The position numbers and the translations under genes are program-made. DNA of 35,094 nt from assembly GCA_021825865.1 (NCBI GenBank), contig JAKAFU010000019.1:1-35094 (forward strand). Reading direction: 5' to 3'. The DNA comes from a bacterium. Lineage in GTDB: Bacteria; SZUA-79; Acidulodesulfobacterales; Acidulodesulfobacteraceae. The notes below the pieces were generated by a model. That model was given only the letters and a program-made list of their open reading frames with translations. It searched no databases and was not told the origin of the DNA. Positions 1 through 8,238 of this stretch are shown in pieces. Within the stretch, counting starts at the first letter, position 1; every line of letters begins with the position of its first letter.

Positions 1-13
1 AGTAACTAAAACT

Positions 14-1579
14 ATGAAAAAATTCCCCGGGTTGAAAGGTCTCGTTTTTAACGAAGATTTATTAATTAATCAAAGTTCAAAAGGACTAAGCGGCATAAGT
101 ATGCCTTCGAATAATTTAAGCGGGGCTCATATCGGTAAAACTGCTAAAGATTATATTGACGCAAAATTTTTAAGAAATGAAAAAAGTTCTCCATTACTGC
201 TCCCTGAAGTGTCTGAATCCACGGCGGTAAGACATTTTACGCGTCTTTCAAGCTGGAATATCTGCGTAGATACGGCTTTTTATCCGTTAGGCTCATGTAC
301 AATGAAATATAATCCGAAAATTAACGAAACGATAGCCTCTTTGAGTAATATAAAAAATTTACATCCGCTCCTGCCGTCAGGCTATATTCAGCCTATTTTG
401 AAAATAATTTATGAATTTAACAGTTTATTGTGCGGGTTAACAGGTTTGGATGAATTTACGTTTAATCCGCAGGCAGGCGCAGCCGGTGAATTTACAGGCA
501 TGAAGATTATTAAAAAATATTTTGAGGTTAAAAATGAGAAAAGAAGTATTGTTTTAATTCCCGACGGTTCTCATGGAACTAATCCTGCAAGCAGCTACAT
601 AGCCGGCTTTACGCCTGTTGAAATTAAAACATTCTTCGCAGATAAACATGCCGATATAAACAATAAGTCTAAAGGGTATATCGATATAAACGAACTTAAG
701 AAATATATTAATAAAGATGTTGCAGCAATAATGATAACAAATCCGAATACATTCGGATTATTTGAAAAAAATATTAGAGAAGTGGCTGAATTAATCCATA
801 AAAACGGTTCATTGCTTTACATGGACGGCGCTAATTTTAATGCTTTCATAGGCAATTGCAGAGTTTCAGATTTTGGCGTGGACATACTGCATTTGAATTT
901 GCATAAAACATTTTCTACACCGCATGGAGGAGGAGGTCCCGGAAGCGGACCCGTCGGAGTCAAAGATTTTTTGAAAGAGTTTTTACCTGTTCCGTATATC
1001 AGCGCTAACAGACAGCCGATAAACAATAAACAGGCGGCAAATGACGAACAGAGTTATTATTACGAATTAAAAAATGAAAGAGAATATTCAATCGGCAGGA
1101 TTTCTTCGTTTTACGGAAATTTTGCCGTAATTTTAAGAGCATATTCTTACCTGCTGTCTCTTGGGAGACAAAATATATCTAAAATTAGCGAGCTTGCAAT
1201 TTTAAACGCAAATTATATGAAAAAAAAACTTAAAGATACTTTTATTGAAAGCGACCCTTTTCCTGAAGAATTATGCATGCATGAGTGCGTGCTTAATGAT
1301 AATGTTTTTCAATCGGAAGGAATTTCAACTTTAGATTTTGCAAAATCCATTATAGATTATGGTTTTCATCCTCCTACAATATATTTTCCTAAAAATATTC
1401 ACGGTGCGATTATGATAGAGCCTACAGAAACAGAATCGATAAAAACTATGGATAATTTTATTGACGCCATGAAAGAAATAAAGAAAAAAGGTAATAAATA
1501 TAGCTCAAAATCGCCCAAAAACACTAAGACAGGAAGAGTTAACGAAGTTTTAGCAAACAAAAATCCAATTTTTAAATAA
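14..1579 (+). CDS. gcvPB: glycine dehydrogenase (decarboxylating) subunit 2, P-protein beta chain
   Basis: PLP-dependent half of the two-subunit glycine decarboxylase (P-protein). It decarboxylates glycine and passes the aminomethyl group to the lipoyl H-protein in the cytoplasmic glycine cleavage system. Near the N-terminus is the family stretch ending KGLSGISMP (residues ~23-31). The PLP-lysine motif NLHKTFSTPHGGGGPG places the Schiff-base lysine at about K298 and is followed by a Gly-rich loop. At 521 aa it is close to the usual length of split GcvPB. The start is the first in-frame ATG visible, 13 bases into the window, so a slightly longer N-terminus cannot be excluded. gcvPA would be expected just upstream, outside the window. 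Glycine cleavage yields methylene-tetrahydrofolate, the shared substrate of the metF and folD products encoded further on. Confidence 0.95.
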   Translation: MKKFPGLKGLVFNEDLLINQSSKGLSGISMPSNNLSGAHIGKTAKDYIDAKFLRNEKSSPLLLPEVSESTAVRHFTRLSSWNICVDTAFYPLGSCTMKYNPKINETIASLSNIKNLHPLLPSGYIQPILKIIYEFNSLLCGLTGLDEFTFNPQAGAAGEFTGMKIIKKYFEVKNEKRSIVLIPDGSHGTNPASSYIAGFTPVEIKTFFADKHADINNKSKGYIDINELKKYINKDVAAIMITNPNTFGLFEKNIREVAELIHKNGSLLYMDGANFNAFIGNCRVSDFGVDILHLNLHKTFSTPHGGGGPGSGPVGVKDFLKEFLPVPYISANRQPINNKQAANDEQSYYYELKNEREYSIGRISSFYGNFAVILRAYSYLLSLGRQNISKISELAILNANYMKKKLKDTFIESDPFPEELCMHECVLNDNVFQSEGISTLDFAKSIIDYGFHPPTIYFPKNIHGAIMIEPTETESIKTMDNFIDAMKEIKKKGNKYSSKSPKNTKTGRVNEVLANKNPIFK

Positions 1580-1598
1580 TGAGTTAATGCAGTGATAT

Positions 1599-1642
1599 TA
1601 TTTATTTTGTAATACTCTGATATGGAAGCATCAAAATAAATA
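1599..1642. repeat. 11-bp inverted repeat after gcvPB
   Basis: Perfect arms TATTTATTTTG (1599-1609) and CAAAATAAATA (1632-1642) enclose a 22-nt loop, just after the gcvPB stop. The stem is almost all A-T and the loop is large, so it is at best a weak transcription end. No run of T follows. Confidence 0.35.
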
Positions 1643-1661
1643 AAAAATATTGCAGCTTTTG

Positions 1662-1690
1662 TTGAAAAAAACTGCGGTTTGTGATATACT
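1662..1690 (+). promoter_or_regulatory. sigma70-type promoter for the hydrolase-MFS pair
   Basis: TTGAAA (1662-1667) and TATACT (1685-1690) are separated by exactly 17 bp. They stand about 57 bp before the hydrolase ATG, which has its own AAAGGAG site at 1733-1739. The match to the housekeeping consensus is 5/6 for each hexamer. Confidence 0.6.
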
Positions 1691-1746
1691 TAACCGTAAA
1701 TTAATAAACTAACCGGCAAATAACATATTGTAAAAGGAGTATAAAT

Positions 1747-2346
1747 ATGGATTTTAAAGAAATTCAGTTTGAAGCAGCCGACGGCGGGGAAATACACGGT
1801 TCATTATTCGGCACATATCCTGATTCAGTTATATTAGCTCACGGTAAAGTTTTTAATAAAGAAAGTTTTTATGACCTTAGCGAAGTCCTTTTAAAAAATA
1901 AAATTACGTCATTGGCGTTCGACTTCAGAGGCTATGGGTTATCAAAAACCGGCAGCAGCGGTTTATCGGGATTAGGAGAAGATGTTATAGGCGCAATAAA
2001 TTTTATGAAAACTCAGGATTTTGTTAAAAATATAACATTGCTTGGAGCAAGTATGGGCGGCAATGCAGTGTTAAACGCAGCCAAATTATATAAACCGGAA
2101 GAGATAAAATCTGTTATAGCGCTTTCCTCTACATTTGTGGAGGGCGTTAATTTTATAGATATTCCGGTGCATTATCTTGGTTCCGAAGACGAAAAGTTTG
2201 CCGAAGGAATTAAAAATATGTATAACGGCACGAAGTCTAAAAAATCTTTACACCTGTTTAAAGGCGGCACTCACGGTCAAAATATTTTTGCTACGGAATT
2301 AAAGGATGAACTGACTGCGCTGATTATTTCTTATATTAAAGAATAA
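1747..2346 (+). CDS. small alpha/beta-fold hydrolase
   Basis: Cytoplasmic serine hydrolase of the alpha/beta fold, 199 aa. The nucleophile elbow is GASMGG with Ser102. The likely catalytic acid is Asp148 in the GSEDEKF stretch, and the likely catalytic histidine is His176 in GGTHGQ. Near the N-terminus, AHGK (31-34) sits where the oxyanion-hole HG motif is found in this fold. There is no signal peptide or lid insertion. It resembles short dienelactone-hydrolase/esterase-like proteins, but the substrate cannot be read from sequence. A strong AAAGGAG site precedes the ATG, and the MFS gene starts 7 bp after the stop, so the two are probably co-transcribed. The start is the first ATG after that Shine-Dalgarno site. 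Confidence 0.85.
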   Translation: MDFKEIQFEAADGGEIHGSLFGTYPDSVILAHGKVFNKESFYDLSEVLLKNKITSLAFDFRGYGLSKTGSSGLSGLGEDVIGAINFMKTQDFVKNITLLGASMGGNAVLNAAKLYKPEEIKSVIALSSTFVEGVNFIDIPVHYLGSEDEKFAEGIKNMYNGTKSKKSLHLFKGGTHGQNIFATELKDELTALIISYIKE

Positions 2347-2353
2347 TATAAGA

Positions 2354-3577
2354 ATGCCCGCTATATTTTTTGTATTTATAGTAATACTTTTTCAAAGAGC
2401 AAATACTATGATGGTGCAATCCATCAATCCGCTCTTTGTAAAGTATATATTACATACGAATCTTGTCTATGTCGGAATAGCTACCGCCGTTTATGCCGCA
2501 AGTACTCTCTCAGTCCGCTATATCATAAGTATTAGGGTAAAGCCCATCCATATAACAAAATTTATAATTGTCGGAATGATTTTATTTTCTATGACGATGT
2601 TGGGCTATTTTTTTTCCGATTCGCTTATCGAATTTTTACTCTTTGTTGTCATTTCAGGATTTGCTACTGCCATAATAATGCCTTTTCTGCTTTCGTTGGT
2701 TAATTTTGTTTCCGATAAAAAAGATATAGAAAAAAATTTAACCATCTACTCTTTAATGTTAAGCCTTGCCCTTGTAATAGGGCCGATTCTCGGCACGCTT
2801 TTGCTTGCTGTTTTAAATATAAGATATATTTATTTGCTTTTATTTGTATTTGCCGCTGCAGGTGTTTTTTTTGCAATAAAAATTAACAAGACTGCAAAAA
2901 ATAAAATTAAAGAAAAAATAAGTAATGAGTTAAATCAGCAATATAATGCCGCTCATACAAACATAAAGAAAAAAAAGGATAAGTTAATTTTTAGACTCTT
3001 TAAAAATAAAAAATTTCTTGAGGTGATTTTCTATAATACTGTTTTCAGTATATGTTTTGCTTCTATAGTAGCGTTCGGAGGTGTTTACGCACGAAACAAT
3101 TTTAATGCGCCCTATTTTTTAATAACTTTGCTATTCGCAATATTTTTCATATCTTCGCTGCTAACGCGCATTGCTCTTTTATTTCTTACCAAAAAGGGTA
3201 AAATAAAACAAAAAATGAATATAATGAATATTTCAATTTTATTATCTTCGTTATCCTTCGCCGCTATGTTTCTATCGAATAATATTATTTTTTATGCACT
3301 GGCGCTTGTTTTGCTTGGTATCCCTCATGCCTTGATTTTTCCAATCGGAACCATGCGAATTTCCGAAGTTGTTGAAGTAAAACAGATTGTAGCCGCCAAT
3401 ACTATATATCAGTCCAATTTTGATATAGGCGGCATCATAGGTCCGTTTTTTCTTGCTTATATAGGAGAGGCATATTCAATAAAATTAATATTTCTGTCGC
3501 TTGCCGTTTTTTTAATGCTGGCTTTTATATTAGGGCGTATTTTTATGAAATTTATAGATTATGCTCCTAACAATTAA
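2354..3577 (+). CDS. MFS transporter
   Basis: Inner-membrane permease of the major facilitator superfamily, 407 aa. Twelve hydrophobic segments can be counted. They fall into two groups of six, split by a Lys-rich cytoplasmic loop at about residues 175-215. Gly/Pro-rich helix stretches such as GPILGTLLLAV and GGIIGPFFLAYIG are typical of MFS helices 5 and 11. Substrate is unknown; drug or metabolite efflux is common for this type. The gene starts 7 bp after the upstream hydrolase stop without a clear Shine-Dalgarno site, which suggests coupled translation. The Met at residue 19 or 20 could also be the start, but that would cut into the first membrane helix. Confidence 0.85.
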   Translation: MPAIFFVFIVILFQRANTMMVQSINPLFVKYILHTNLVYVGIATAVYAASTLSVRYIISIRVKPIHITKFIIVGMILFSMTMLGYFFSDSLIEFLLFVVISGFATAIIMPFLLSLVNFVSDKKDIEKNLTIYSLMLSLALVIGPILGTLLLAVLNIRYIYLLLFVFAAAGVFFAIKINKTAKNKIKEKISNELNQQYNAAHTNIKKKKDKLIFRLFKNKKFLEVIFYNTVFSICFASIVAFGGVYARNNFNAPYFLITLLFAIFFISSLLTRIALLFLTKKGKIKQKMNIMNISILLSSLSFAAMFLSNNIIFYALALVLLGIPHALIFPIGTMRISEVVEVKQIVAANTIYQSNFDIGGIIGPFFLAYIGEAYSIKLIFLSLAVFLMLAFILGRIFMKFIDYAPNN

Positions 3578-3640
3578 ATTCAACGGTATAAAAATTTTGC
3601 TTTTTAATATAATTTAATGTAAAATATCATAAGTTTAGAT

Positions 3641-3670
3641 TTGTTTTTCTTCTGCTTATTTTAATATAAT
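3641..3670 (+). promoter_or_regulatory. possible promoter before pheA
   Basis: TTGTTT (3641-3646) and TATAAT (3665-3670) are 18 bp apart. If used, the transcript would carry the hexanucleotide repeat at 3711-3758 in its leader before pheA. In such an AT-rich region this match could be chance. Confidence 0.3.
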
Positions 3671-3709
3671 TTTATTGCTGCTTTAAATAAAGGAATAAAA
3701 GCGTATTAT

Positions 3710-3759
<50 letters not shown>

Positions 3760-3820
3760 ACATATAAATATAACTATTCCTTATTTCACTGTTTCGGCAT
3801 TATAAATTTTAAATTAAATT

Positions 3821-4894
3821 ATGAAAGAACTTGACAATTTAAGAAATCAAATAGACGAAATAGACAGAGATATAGTCAATATTCTTAATAAGCGCGGAGA
3901 AATAGCCGTTAAAATCGGAGAAATAAAATCAATACACAATAAGACCTACTATAATCCATCCAGAGAAAACGAAGTATATGAACATGCCAGATTGTTAAAT
4001 AAAGGACCGTTGAAAAACGAACATATCGTAAATATTTTCAGAGAAATAATGTCGGCATGCATATCTATAGAAGCGAGCATCAAGATAAGCTATTTCGGAC
4101 CGGAAGGTACATTTACCCATCTTGCGGCTATTAAACGTTTTGGACAGTCAAGAACGCTCATTCCCGTCAAAACAATCGGAAATGTATTTGATAACGTCGT
4201 TAAGGGATTATCGGAATACGGGGTTGTACCGGTTGAAAATACGACGGAAGGAATGGTCAATGCGACCCTTGATATGTTTGTTAATTCTAATGTGACTATA
4301 ATAGGAGAAGAACTGATTCCGGTCAGCCATTTTCTGTATTCTAAAGAAACGGACAAAGAAAAAATTAAAAAAATATACTCACATCCGCAAGCGTTAGCTC
4401 AATGCAGAAATTTTCTTGAAGAAAATTTTAAAAATGCTGAATTAATAGATTCATTTTCAACAGCTGATGCCTGTAAAATAGCCGTAAATGAAACCGATAC
4501 CGCAGCCATAGCCTCAGAAGCTGCAGGACGTATATTCGGTCTTAATGCGCTTTTTTCCCACATTGAAGATTTTACCAACAATTACACAAGGTTTTTGATA
4601 ATATCTAAGGGAGAAAGAACAGCCAAAACAAATAACGACAAAACTTCCATATTATTTTCCATAAAAAATTCGGTTGGAGCTTTATATAAGATATTAAAAC
4701 CTTTCTACGACAACGAAATTAATATTACAAAAATAATTTCCAGACCCTCAAAAAGAACGAACTGGGATTATTTATTTTTTATAGATGTCGATTGTCATGA
4801 ATCTGAAGAAAGTTTAAAAAAAGCAATTGAAAATATTAAGGAATACACTATTTTTGTAAAAATACTCGGCTCTTACGAATACGCAGCTATATAA
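3821..4894 (+). CDS. pheA: bifunctional chorismate mutase / prephenate dehydratase (P-protein)
   Basis: Converts chorismate to prephenate and then to phenylpyruvate in Phe synthesis. It has three domains in 357 aa. Residues ~1-85 are an AroQ-type chorismate mutase (starting LRNQIDEIDRDIVNILNKR). Residues ~88-265 are the prephenate dehydratase, with GPEGTFTH (93-100) and the catalytic TRF (256-258). Residues ~275-350 are an ACT domain. The ACT region keeps GALYKIL (286-292) and SRPSKR (308-313), which match the GAL and ESRP Phe-binding motifs, so feedback inhibition by Phe is likely. No clear Shine-Dalgarno site precedes the ATG, which follows an AT-rich leader with the hexanucleotide repeat. 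metF starts 28 bp after the stop, so the two are probably in one transcript. Confidence 0.96.
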   Translation: MKELDNLRNQIDEIDRDIVNILNKRGEIAVKIGEIKSIHNKTYYNPSRENEVYEHARLLNKGPLKNEHIVNIFREIMSACISIEASIKISYFGPEGTFTHLAAIKRFGQSRTLIPVKTIGNVFDNVVKGLSEYGVVPVENTTEGMVNATLDMFVNSNVTIIGEELIPVSHFLYSKETDKEKIKKIYSHPQALAQCRNFLEENFKNAELIDSFSTADACKIAVNETDTAAIASEAAGRIFGLNALFSHIEDFTNNYTRFLIISKGERTAKTNNDKTSILFSIKNSVGALYKILKPFYDNEINITKIISRPSKRTNWDYLFFIDVDCHESEESLKKAIENIKEYTIFVKILGSYEYAAI

Positions 4895-4922
4895 CTATAA
4901 ATAAAACATAACTAAAAATAAT

Positions 4923-5801
4923 ATGTCTAACAATATATTTAGAGATAAGCTGGAAAATAACGATTTTGTTTATACATCCGAAGTTTCTCCTGAAAGAGGT
5001 ACTGATTTATCCAAGATTAAAATTATTCTGAAGTCTTTAGAAGCTAAAATAACGGCGTTTAATGTTACGGATAATCAGGGAGCTAATATGAAAATGTCGT
5101 CTTTAGCCGCTTCTGTTTTCATTAAAAGTATCGGCGGAGAGCCTATTTTTCAGCAGACATGCAGAGACAGAAACAGAATGGCTCTTGAATCCGACCTTTT
5201 AGGTGCTTCGGCGCTTGGAATAAACAATGTTCTCACGCTGACCGGGGATTATATAACTTTTGGTGACCATAAACATGCAAAACCTGTTTACGATATAGAC
5301 TCTGTCAATCTAATAGAAATTATTAAAGGACTTAACTGCGGATACGATATGAACGGCAATCCTTTAAACGGCAAAACCGATTTTTATATCGGGGCAGCCG
5401 TTAATCCGGAATCAAACCCTTTAGAGCCGCAGCTTATGAAGTTTGAAAAGAAAATAAAGGCAGGATGTAATTTTTTTCAGACGCAGGCTGTTTTTTCCGT
5501 TGAAAATTTTGAGAAATTTTATGATTATTATAAAAATTATAACGATATAAAAATTATAGCAGGCATATTTATATTAAAGTCTGCAAAAGTGGCAAGATTT
5601 ATGAATAAAAATATTCCCGGAATATATATACCTCAATCGATTATTGACGAACTAGAAAATTCAAGCAATCCTTTGAAAACCGGCATTGAAATATCTGCAA
5701 GAATTGCAAAAGGTTTAAAAAATAGAGTAAACGGATTACACATAATGGCATTTGGAGTAGAAGATTTTATACCTGATTTTTTAAAAAGTTTTGAAGAATA
5801 A
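4923..5801 (+). CDS. metF: 5,10-methylenetetrahydrofolate reductase, MetF-type
   Basis: FAD-dependent TIM-barrel enzyme reducing methylene-THF to methyl-THF, 292 aa. The N-terminal TSEVSPERG stretch places the likely catalytic glutamate at E20. QTCRDRN (78-84) and SDLLGASALGINNVLTLTGD (90-109) are the family's conserved folate/FAD motifs. It ends without the regulatory C-terminal domain of eukaryotic enzymes. A cysteine-rich MetV homologue lies about 4.3 kb downstream in the same gene block. This points to the MetF/MetV reductase known from acetogens such as Moorella, where electrons need not come from NADH. The product supplies methyl groups for methionine or for a Wood-Ljungdahl methyl branch; which one cannot be told here. 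Confidence 0.92.
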   Translation: MSNNIFRDKLENNDFVYTSEVSPERGTDLSKIKIILKSLEAKITAFNVTDNQGANMKMSSLAASVFIKSIGGEPIFQQTCRDRNRMALESDLLGASALGINNVLTLTGDYITFGDHKHAKPVYDIDSVNLIEIIKGLNCGYDMNGNPLNGKTDFYIGAAVNPESNPLEPQLMKFEKKIKAGCNFFQTQAVFSVENFEKFYDYYKNYNDIKIIAGIFILKSAKVARFMNKNIPGIYIPQSIIDELENSSNPLKTGIEISARIAKGLKNRVNGLHIMAFGVEDFIPDFLKSFEE

Positions 5802-5871
5802 TGTTTTAAAAATTTGATTAAAATTAATTTATAAAAAAAATAATTTCTGCTGAATAATTTATATATTGGCA

Positions 5872-5900
5872 TTGACATTGGATTTTAAATAGGTTATAAT
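5872..5900 (+). promoter_or_regulatory. full-consensus sigma70 promoter of the por operon
   Basis: TTGACA (5872-5877) and TATAAT (5895-5900) are perfect hexamers with the ideal 17-bp spacer. The expected start is near 5907, leaving a leader of about 58 nt before porG. It is the best promoter match seen in the window and implies strong transcription of porGDAB-folD. Confidence 0.8.
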
Positions 5901-5909
5901 TTTTATAAC
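5893..5909. promoter_or_regulatory. palindrome overlapping the por -10 box
   Basis: GTTATAA (5893-5899) and TTATAAC (5903-5909) form a perfect 7-bp inverted repeat with a 3-bp centre. It covers the -10 hexamer and the expected start site. That is where a repressor operator would sit, but part of the symmetry comes from the TATAAT box itself. Confidence 0.4.
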
Positions 5910-5964
5910 GATGATGTAAAAATAGAATAAAATAATTATAAATTATAAAATAAGGATATAAATT

Positions 5965-6537
5965 ATGAAAGAAGTCAGAATACACGGAAGAGGCGGGCAA
6001 GGTTCTGTAACTATGGCATCTATCCTTGCATTAAGTTTTTTTGATGACGGAAAGTATTGTCAGGCTTTTCCGTCCTTCGGCTCAGAAAGAACCGGCGCGC
6101 CGGTTCAAGCTTTTGCAAGAGTGTCTGATAGTCCGATTAGGACAAGGCATCAAATTTACGACCCTGACTATGTTGTAGTTCAGGATGTTACTCTGATAAC
6201 CTCCGTTCCCGTCGCTAAAGGACTTAAGGACAGCGGAAAATTGATAATAAATACTGAAACAGATTTAAAAGAAATTATTAAAAATTTTGGCGATAATAAA
6301 ATAAACGAGTCAAGTGTTATATTGTTTCCGGCTTTAAAAATAGCAATGAAAATATTGGGCAAACCGATAGTCAATACCACTCTTCTCGGTGCTTTTTCAG
6401 CTATTACCGGTGAAGTTTCTATTGATTCTGTCAAAAAAGAAATAGAAGCAAGATTTGGTTCAAAGTTAGGGAAAATTAACGCCGATGCTGCTCAGGCTGC
6501 GTACGATTATATTAAAGGAGAGAAAATTGGATTTTAA
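5965..6537 (+). CDS. porG: 2-oxoacid:ferredoxin oxidoreductase, gamma subunit
   Basis: Gamma subunit of a four-subunit pyruvate/2-oxoacid:ferredoxin oxidoreductase, which interconverts a 2-oxoacid plus CoA with an acyl-CoA, CO2 and reduced ferredoxin. The 190 aa begin with the family's RIHGRGGQGSVTMASILA Gly-rich motif (5-22). These are followed by the SFGSERTGAPVQAFARVSD stretch typical of POR gamma domains. An AAGGA site stands before the ATG. It is the first gene after a consensus promoter and overlaps porD by 11 bases, so the two are translationally linked. Pyruvate is the likeliest substrate because folate C1 genes lie alongside, but 2-oxoisovalerate or another 2-oxoacid cannot be excluded from sequence. 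Confidence 0.92.
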   Translation: MKEVRIHGRGGQGSVTMASILALSFFDDGKYCQAFPSFGSERTGAPVQAFARVSDSPIRTRHQIYDPDYVVVQDVTLITSVPVAKGLKDSGKLIINTETDLKEIIKNFGDNKINESSVILFPALKIAMKILGKPIVNTTLLGAFSAITGEVSIDSVKKEIEARFGSKLGKINADAAQAAYDYIKGEKIGF

Positions 6538-6790
6538 ATTAGGCATTATAGCCAGACCGGGGTCTGCACTTTCAAATAAAACAGGGTCGTTCAGGAGTGA
6601 AATTCCTGTTTTTAAACATGAAAAATGTACAGGATGCGATCTATGCATATATTATTGTCCTGAGGGTGTAGTTTTTGGCGATAAAAAGACAAAAACATAT
6701 AATTTTGATGATGATTATTGCAAAGGATGCGGAATTTGTGCTGAAGAATGCCCTGTTGACGATATTGAGATGTTTCTTGTAGAAAAATAA
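6527..6790 (+). CDS. porD: 2-oxoacid:ferredoxin oxidoreductase, delta subunit (2[4Fe-4S] ferredoxin-like)
   Basis: Electron-transfer subunit of the oxidoreductase, 87 aa. Two classical 4Fe-4S motifs are complete: Cys34, 37, 40, 44 (CTGCDLCIYYC) and Cys65, 68, 71, 75 (CKGCGICAEEC). I start it at TTG 6527, inside the end of porG. A good AAAGGAG site lies at 6514-6520, 6 nt ahead, and the resulting N-terminus LDFKLGIIARPGS fits PorD length. A longer in-frame start at 6485 has no such site and would add residues unlike the family. The 11-base overlap with porG suggests coupled translation and equal dosing of subunits. Confidence 0.9.
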   Translation: MDFKLGIIARPGSALSNKTGSFRSEIPVFKHEKCTGCDLCIYYCPEGVVFGDKKTKTYNFDDDYCKGCGICAEECPVDDIEMFLVEK

Positions 6791-6850
6791 TTATTTACTT
6801 ATCATAATAAAAACTGGATATTGTTTCTTGCTCATTATAAACTAATTAAT

Positions 6851-6920
6851 CGGTTAATTACTTATTTGTATATGCAGTTAGTTAATTAGCTAACCGACTA
6901 ACTAAATTGTTAATTAACCG
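6851..6920. repeat. nested inverted repeats between porD and porA
   Basis: The outer arms CGGTTAATTA (6851-6860) and TAATTAACCG (6911-6920) are perfect 10-bp complements. Inside them lie AGTTAGT (6876-6882) with ACTAACT (6897-6903), and the 8-bp palindrome TTAGCTAA (6886-6893). The set fills most of the 175-bp gap within the operon. It could fold in RNA or bind a regulator. Confidence 0.55.
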
Positions 6921-6965
6921 TTACTATATTATTATTATTTAAAATTTAAAAATGGTGAAATAATT

Positions 6966-8150
6966 ATGAAAAAAGTTCTGGAAGGTTCGATGGCAATTTC
7001 AGATAGCATTAGAATGACCGAACCAAAAGTAATTTCTGCCTATCCGATTACTCCGCAAACCCATATAGTAGAGCATCTTTCTCAAATGGTTGCAGACGGA
7101 GATTTAAAAGCTGAGTATGTTATGGTAGAGAGCGAACATTCGGCTGCTTCCGTTGTTTTAGGTGCCAGCGCATGCGGCGTAAGAACTTATACTGCCACGG
7201 CAGCGCAAGGTTTGCTATATATGGAAGAGGTTATTTACAACATTGCAGGTATGCGTCTGCCTGTTGTTTTAACTGTTGCTAATAGAGCCGTATCAGCTCC
7301 TATCAGTATATGGAACGATATGCAGGATTCCATGGCATTACGAGATTCAGGAGCAATTCAGTTAGTTGCGGAAAACAATCAAGAAGCCTATGACATGCAT
7401 ATTCAGGCGTATAAAATTGCGGAAAATCCAGAGGTCATGCTTCCCGTTATGGTTTGCGTTGACGGTTTTGTATTGACTCATACTTTTGAAGTTGTTGAAA
7501 CTATTGACCATATTGAAAAAGTCAGGGAGTATTTACCGCCGTTAAATATGAAATACACGCTTGATATAAATAATCCATTTTCTTTCGGCACTGTCGGAGA
7601 GCCTTCGGTATATCTTGAAACACGATTCAGGCTTTCAAACGCTATAAATAATTCTAAAAGCATTATAGTTGATGCTGCAAACGATTATAAAGAAATGTTT
7701 GGAAAATATGAAGGCGCGCTTATCGATACTTATAAAATGGATGATGCCGATACGGTTATCGTTGCAATGGGTTCAGTTCTCGGTACTATAAAAGATGTCG
7801 TGGATGAATTAAGAGAGGCCGGCAAAAAAATAGGTGTTCTTAAAATAAGAGCGTTCAGACCTTTTCCTGCAGATGAAATTGTCAATGCATTAAAAAATAT
7901 TAAAAATGCTATTGTTATCGAAAAAGCGGTATCCCTTGGAAAAGGCGGAATATTGTCCTGCGAAATTAGGGACGCTTTATATCAGCGCAGAATTAATTCA
8001 GTTAATGTGAATGGTTACGTAATGGGACTTGGAGGAAGGGATATAACGCCGAAAAACATATATGACCTTATAATTAAGGCTGAAAAAGAAGAAGATGTAG
8101 ACGGCGAGTTTTTCGGTTTAAATAATGAATTGCTAAACAAAGTTTTTTGA
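6966..8150 (+). CDS. porA: 2-oxoacid:ferredoxin oxidoreductase, alpha subunit
   Basis: Alpha subunit carrying the pyrimidine-binding side of the thiamine-diphosphate site and the substrate pocket, 394 aa. The N-terminal domain has the family signatures SAYPITPQTHIVE and YVMVESEHSAASVVLGASACGVRTYTATAAQGL. The transketolase C-like domain begins near the VIVAMGSVLGTIKDVVDELR stretch. Length is normal for the four-subunit enzyme. A GGTGA-like site stands before the ATG. It follows porD after a 175-bp gap holding inverted repeats, which might tune the amounts of the large and small subunits. Confidence 0.94.
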   Translation: MKKVLEGSMAISDSIRMTEPKVISAYPITPQTHIVEHLSQMVADGDLKAEYVMVESEHSAASVVLGASACGVRTYTATAAQGLLYMEEVIYNIAGMRLPVVLTVANRAVSAPISIWNDMQDSMALRDSGAIQLVAENNQEAYDMHIQAYKIAENPEVMLPVMVCVDGFVLTHTFEVVETIDHIEKVREYLPPLNMKYTLDINNPFSFGTVGEPSVYLETRFRLSNAINNSKSIIVDAANDYKEMFGKYEGALIDTYKMDDADTVIVAMGSVLGTIKDVVDELREAGKKIGVLKIRAFRPFPADEIVNALKNIKNAIVIEKAVSLGKGGILSCEIRDALYQRRINSVNVNGYVMGLGGRDITPKNIYDLIIKAEKEEDVDGEFFGLNNELLNKVF

Positions 8151-8238
8151 AATTTAAAAATTAATAAAAAGTTGTTAAGAATGTGTTTTTGTATTGGAAC
8201 TTTGCAGAAATTAAAATTAATAATGAGGTATATAAATT

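Noticed and set aside
6485-6526. Longer N-terminus for porD
   Set aside because: The upstream start has no ribosome site and overlaps porG by 53 bases; TTG 6527 has AAAGGAG at proper distance.
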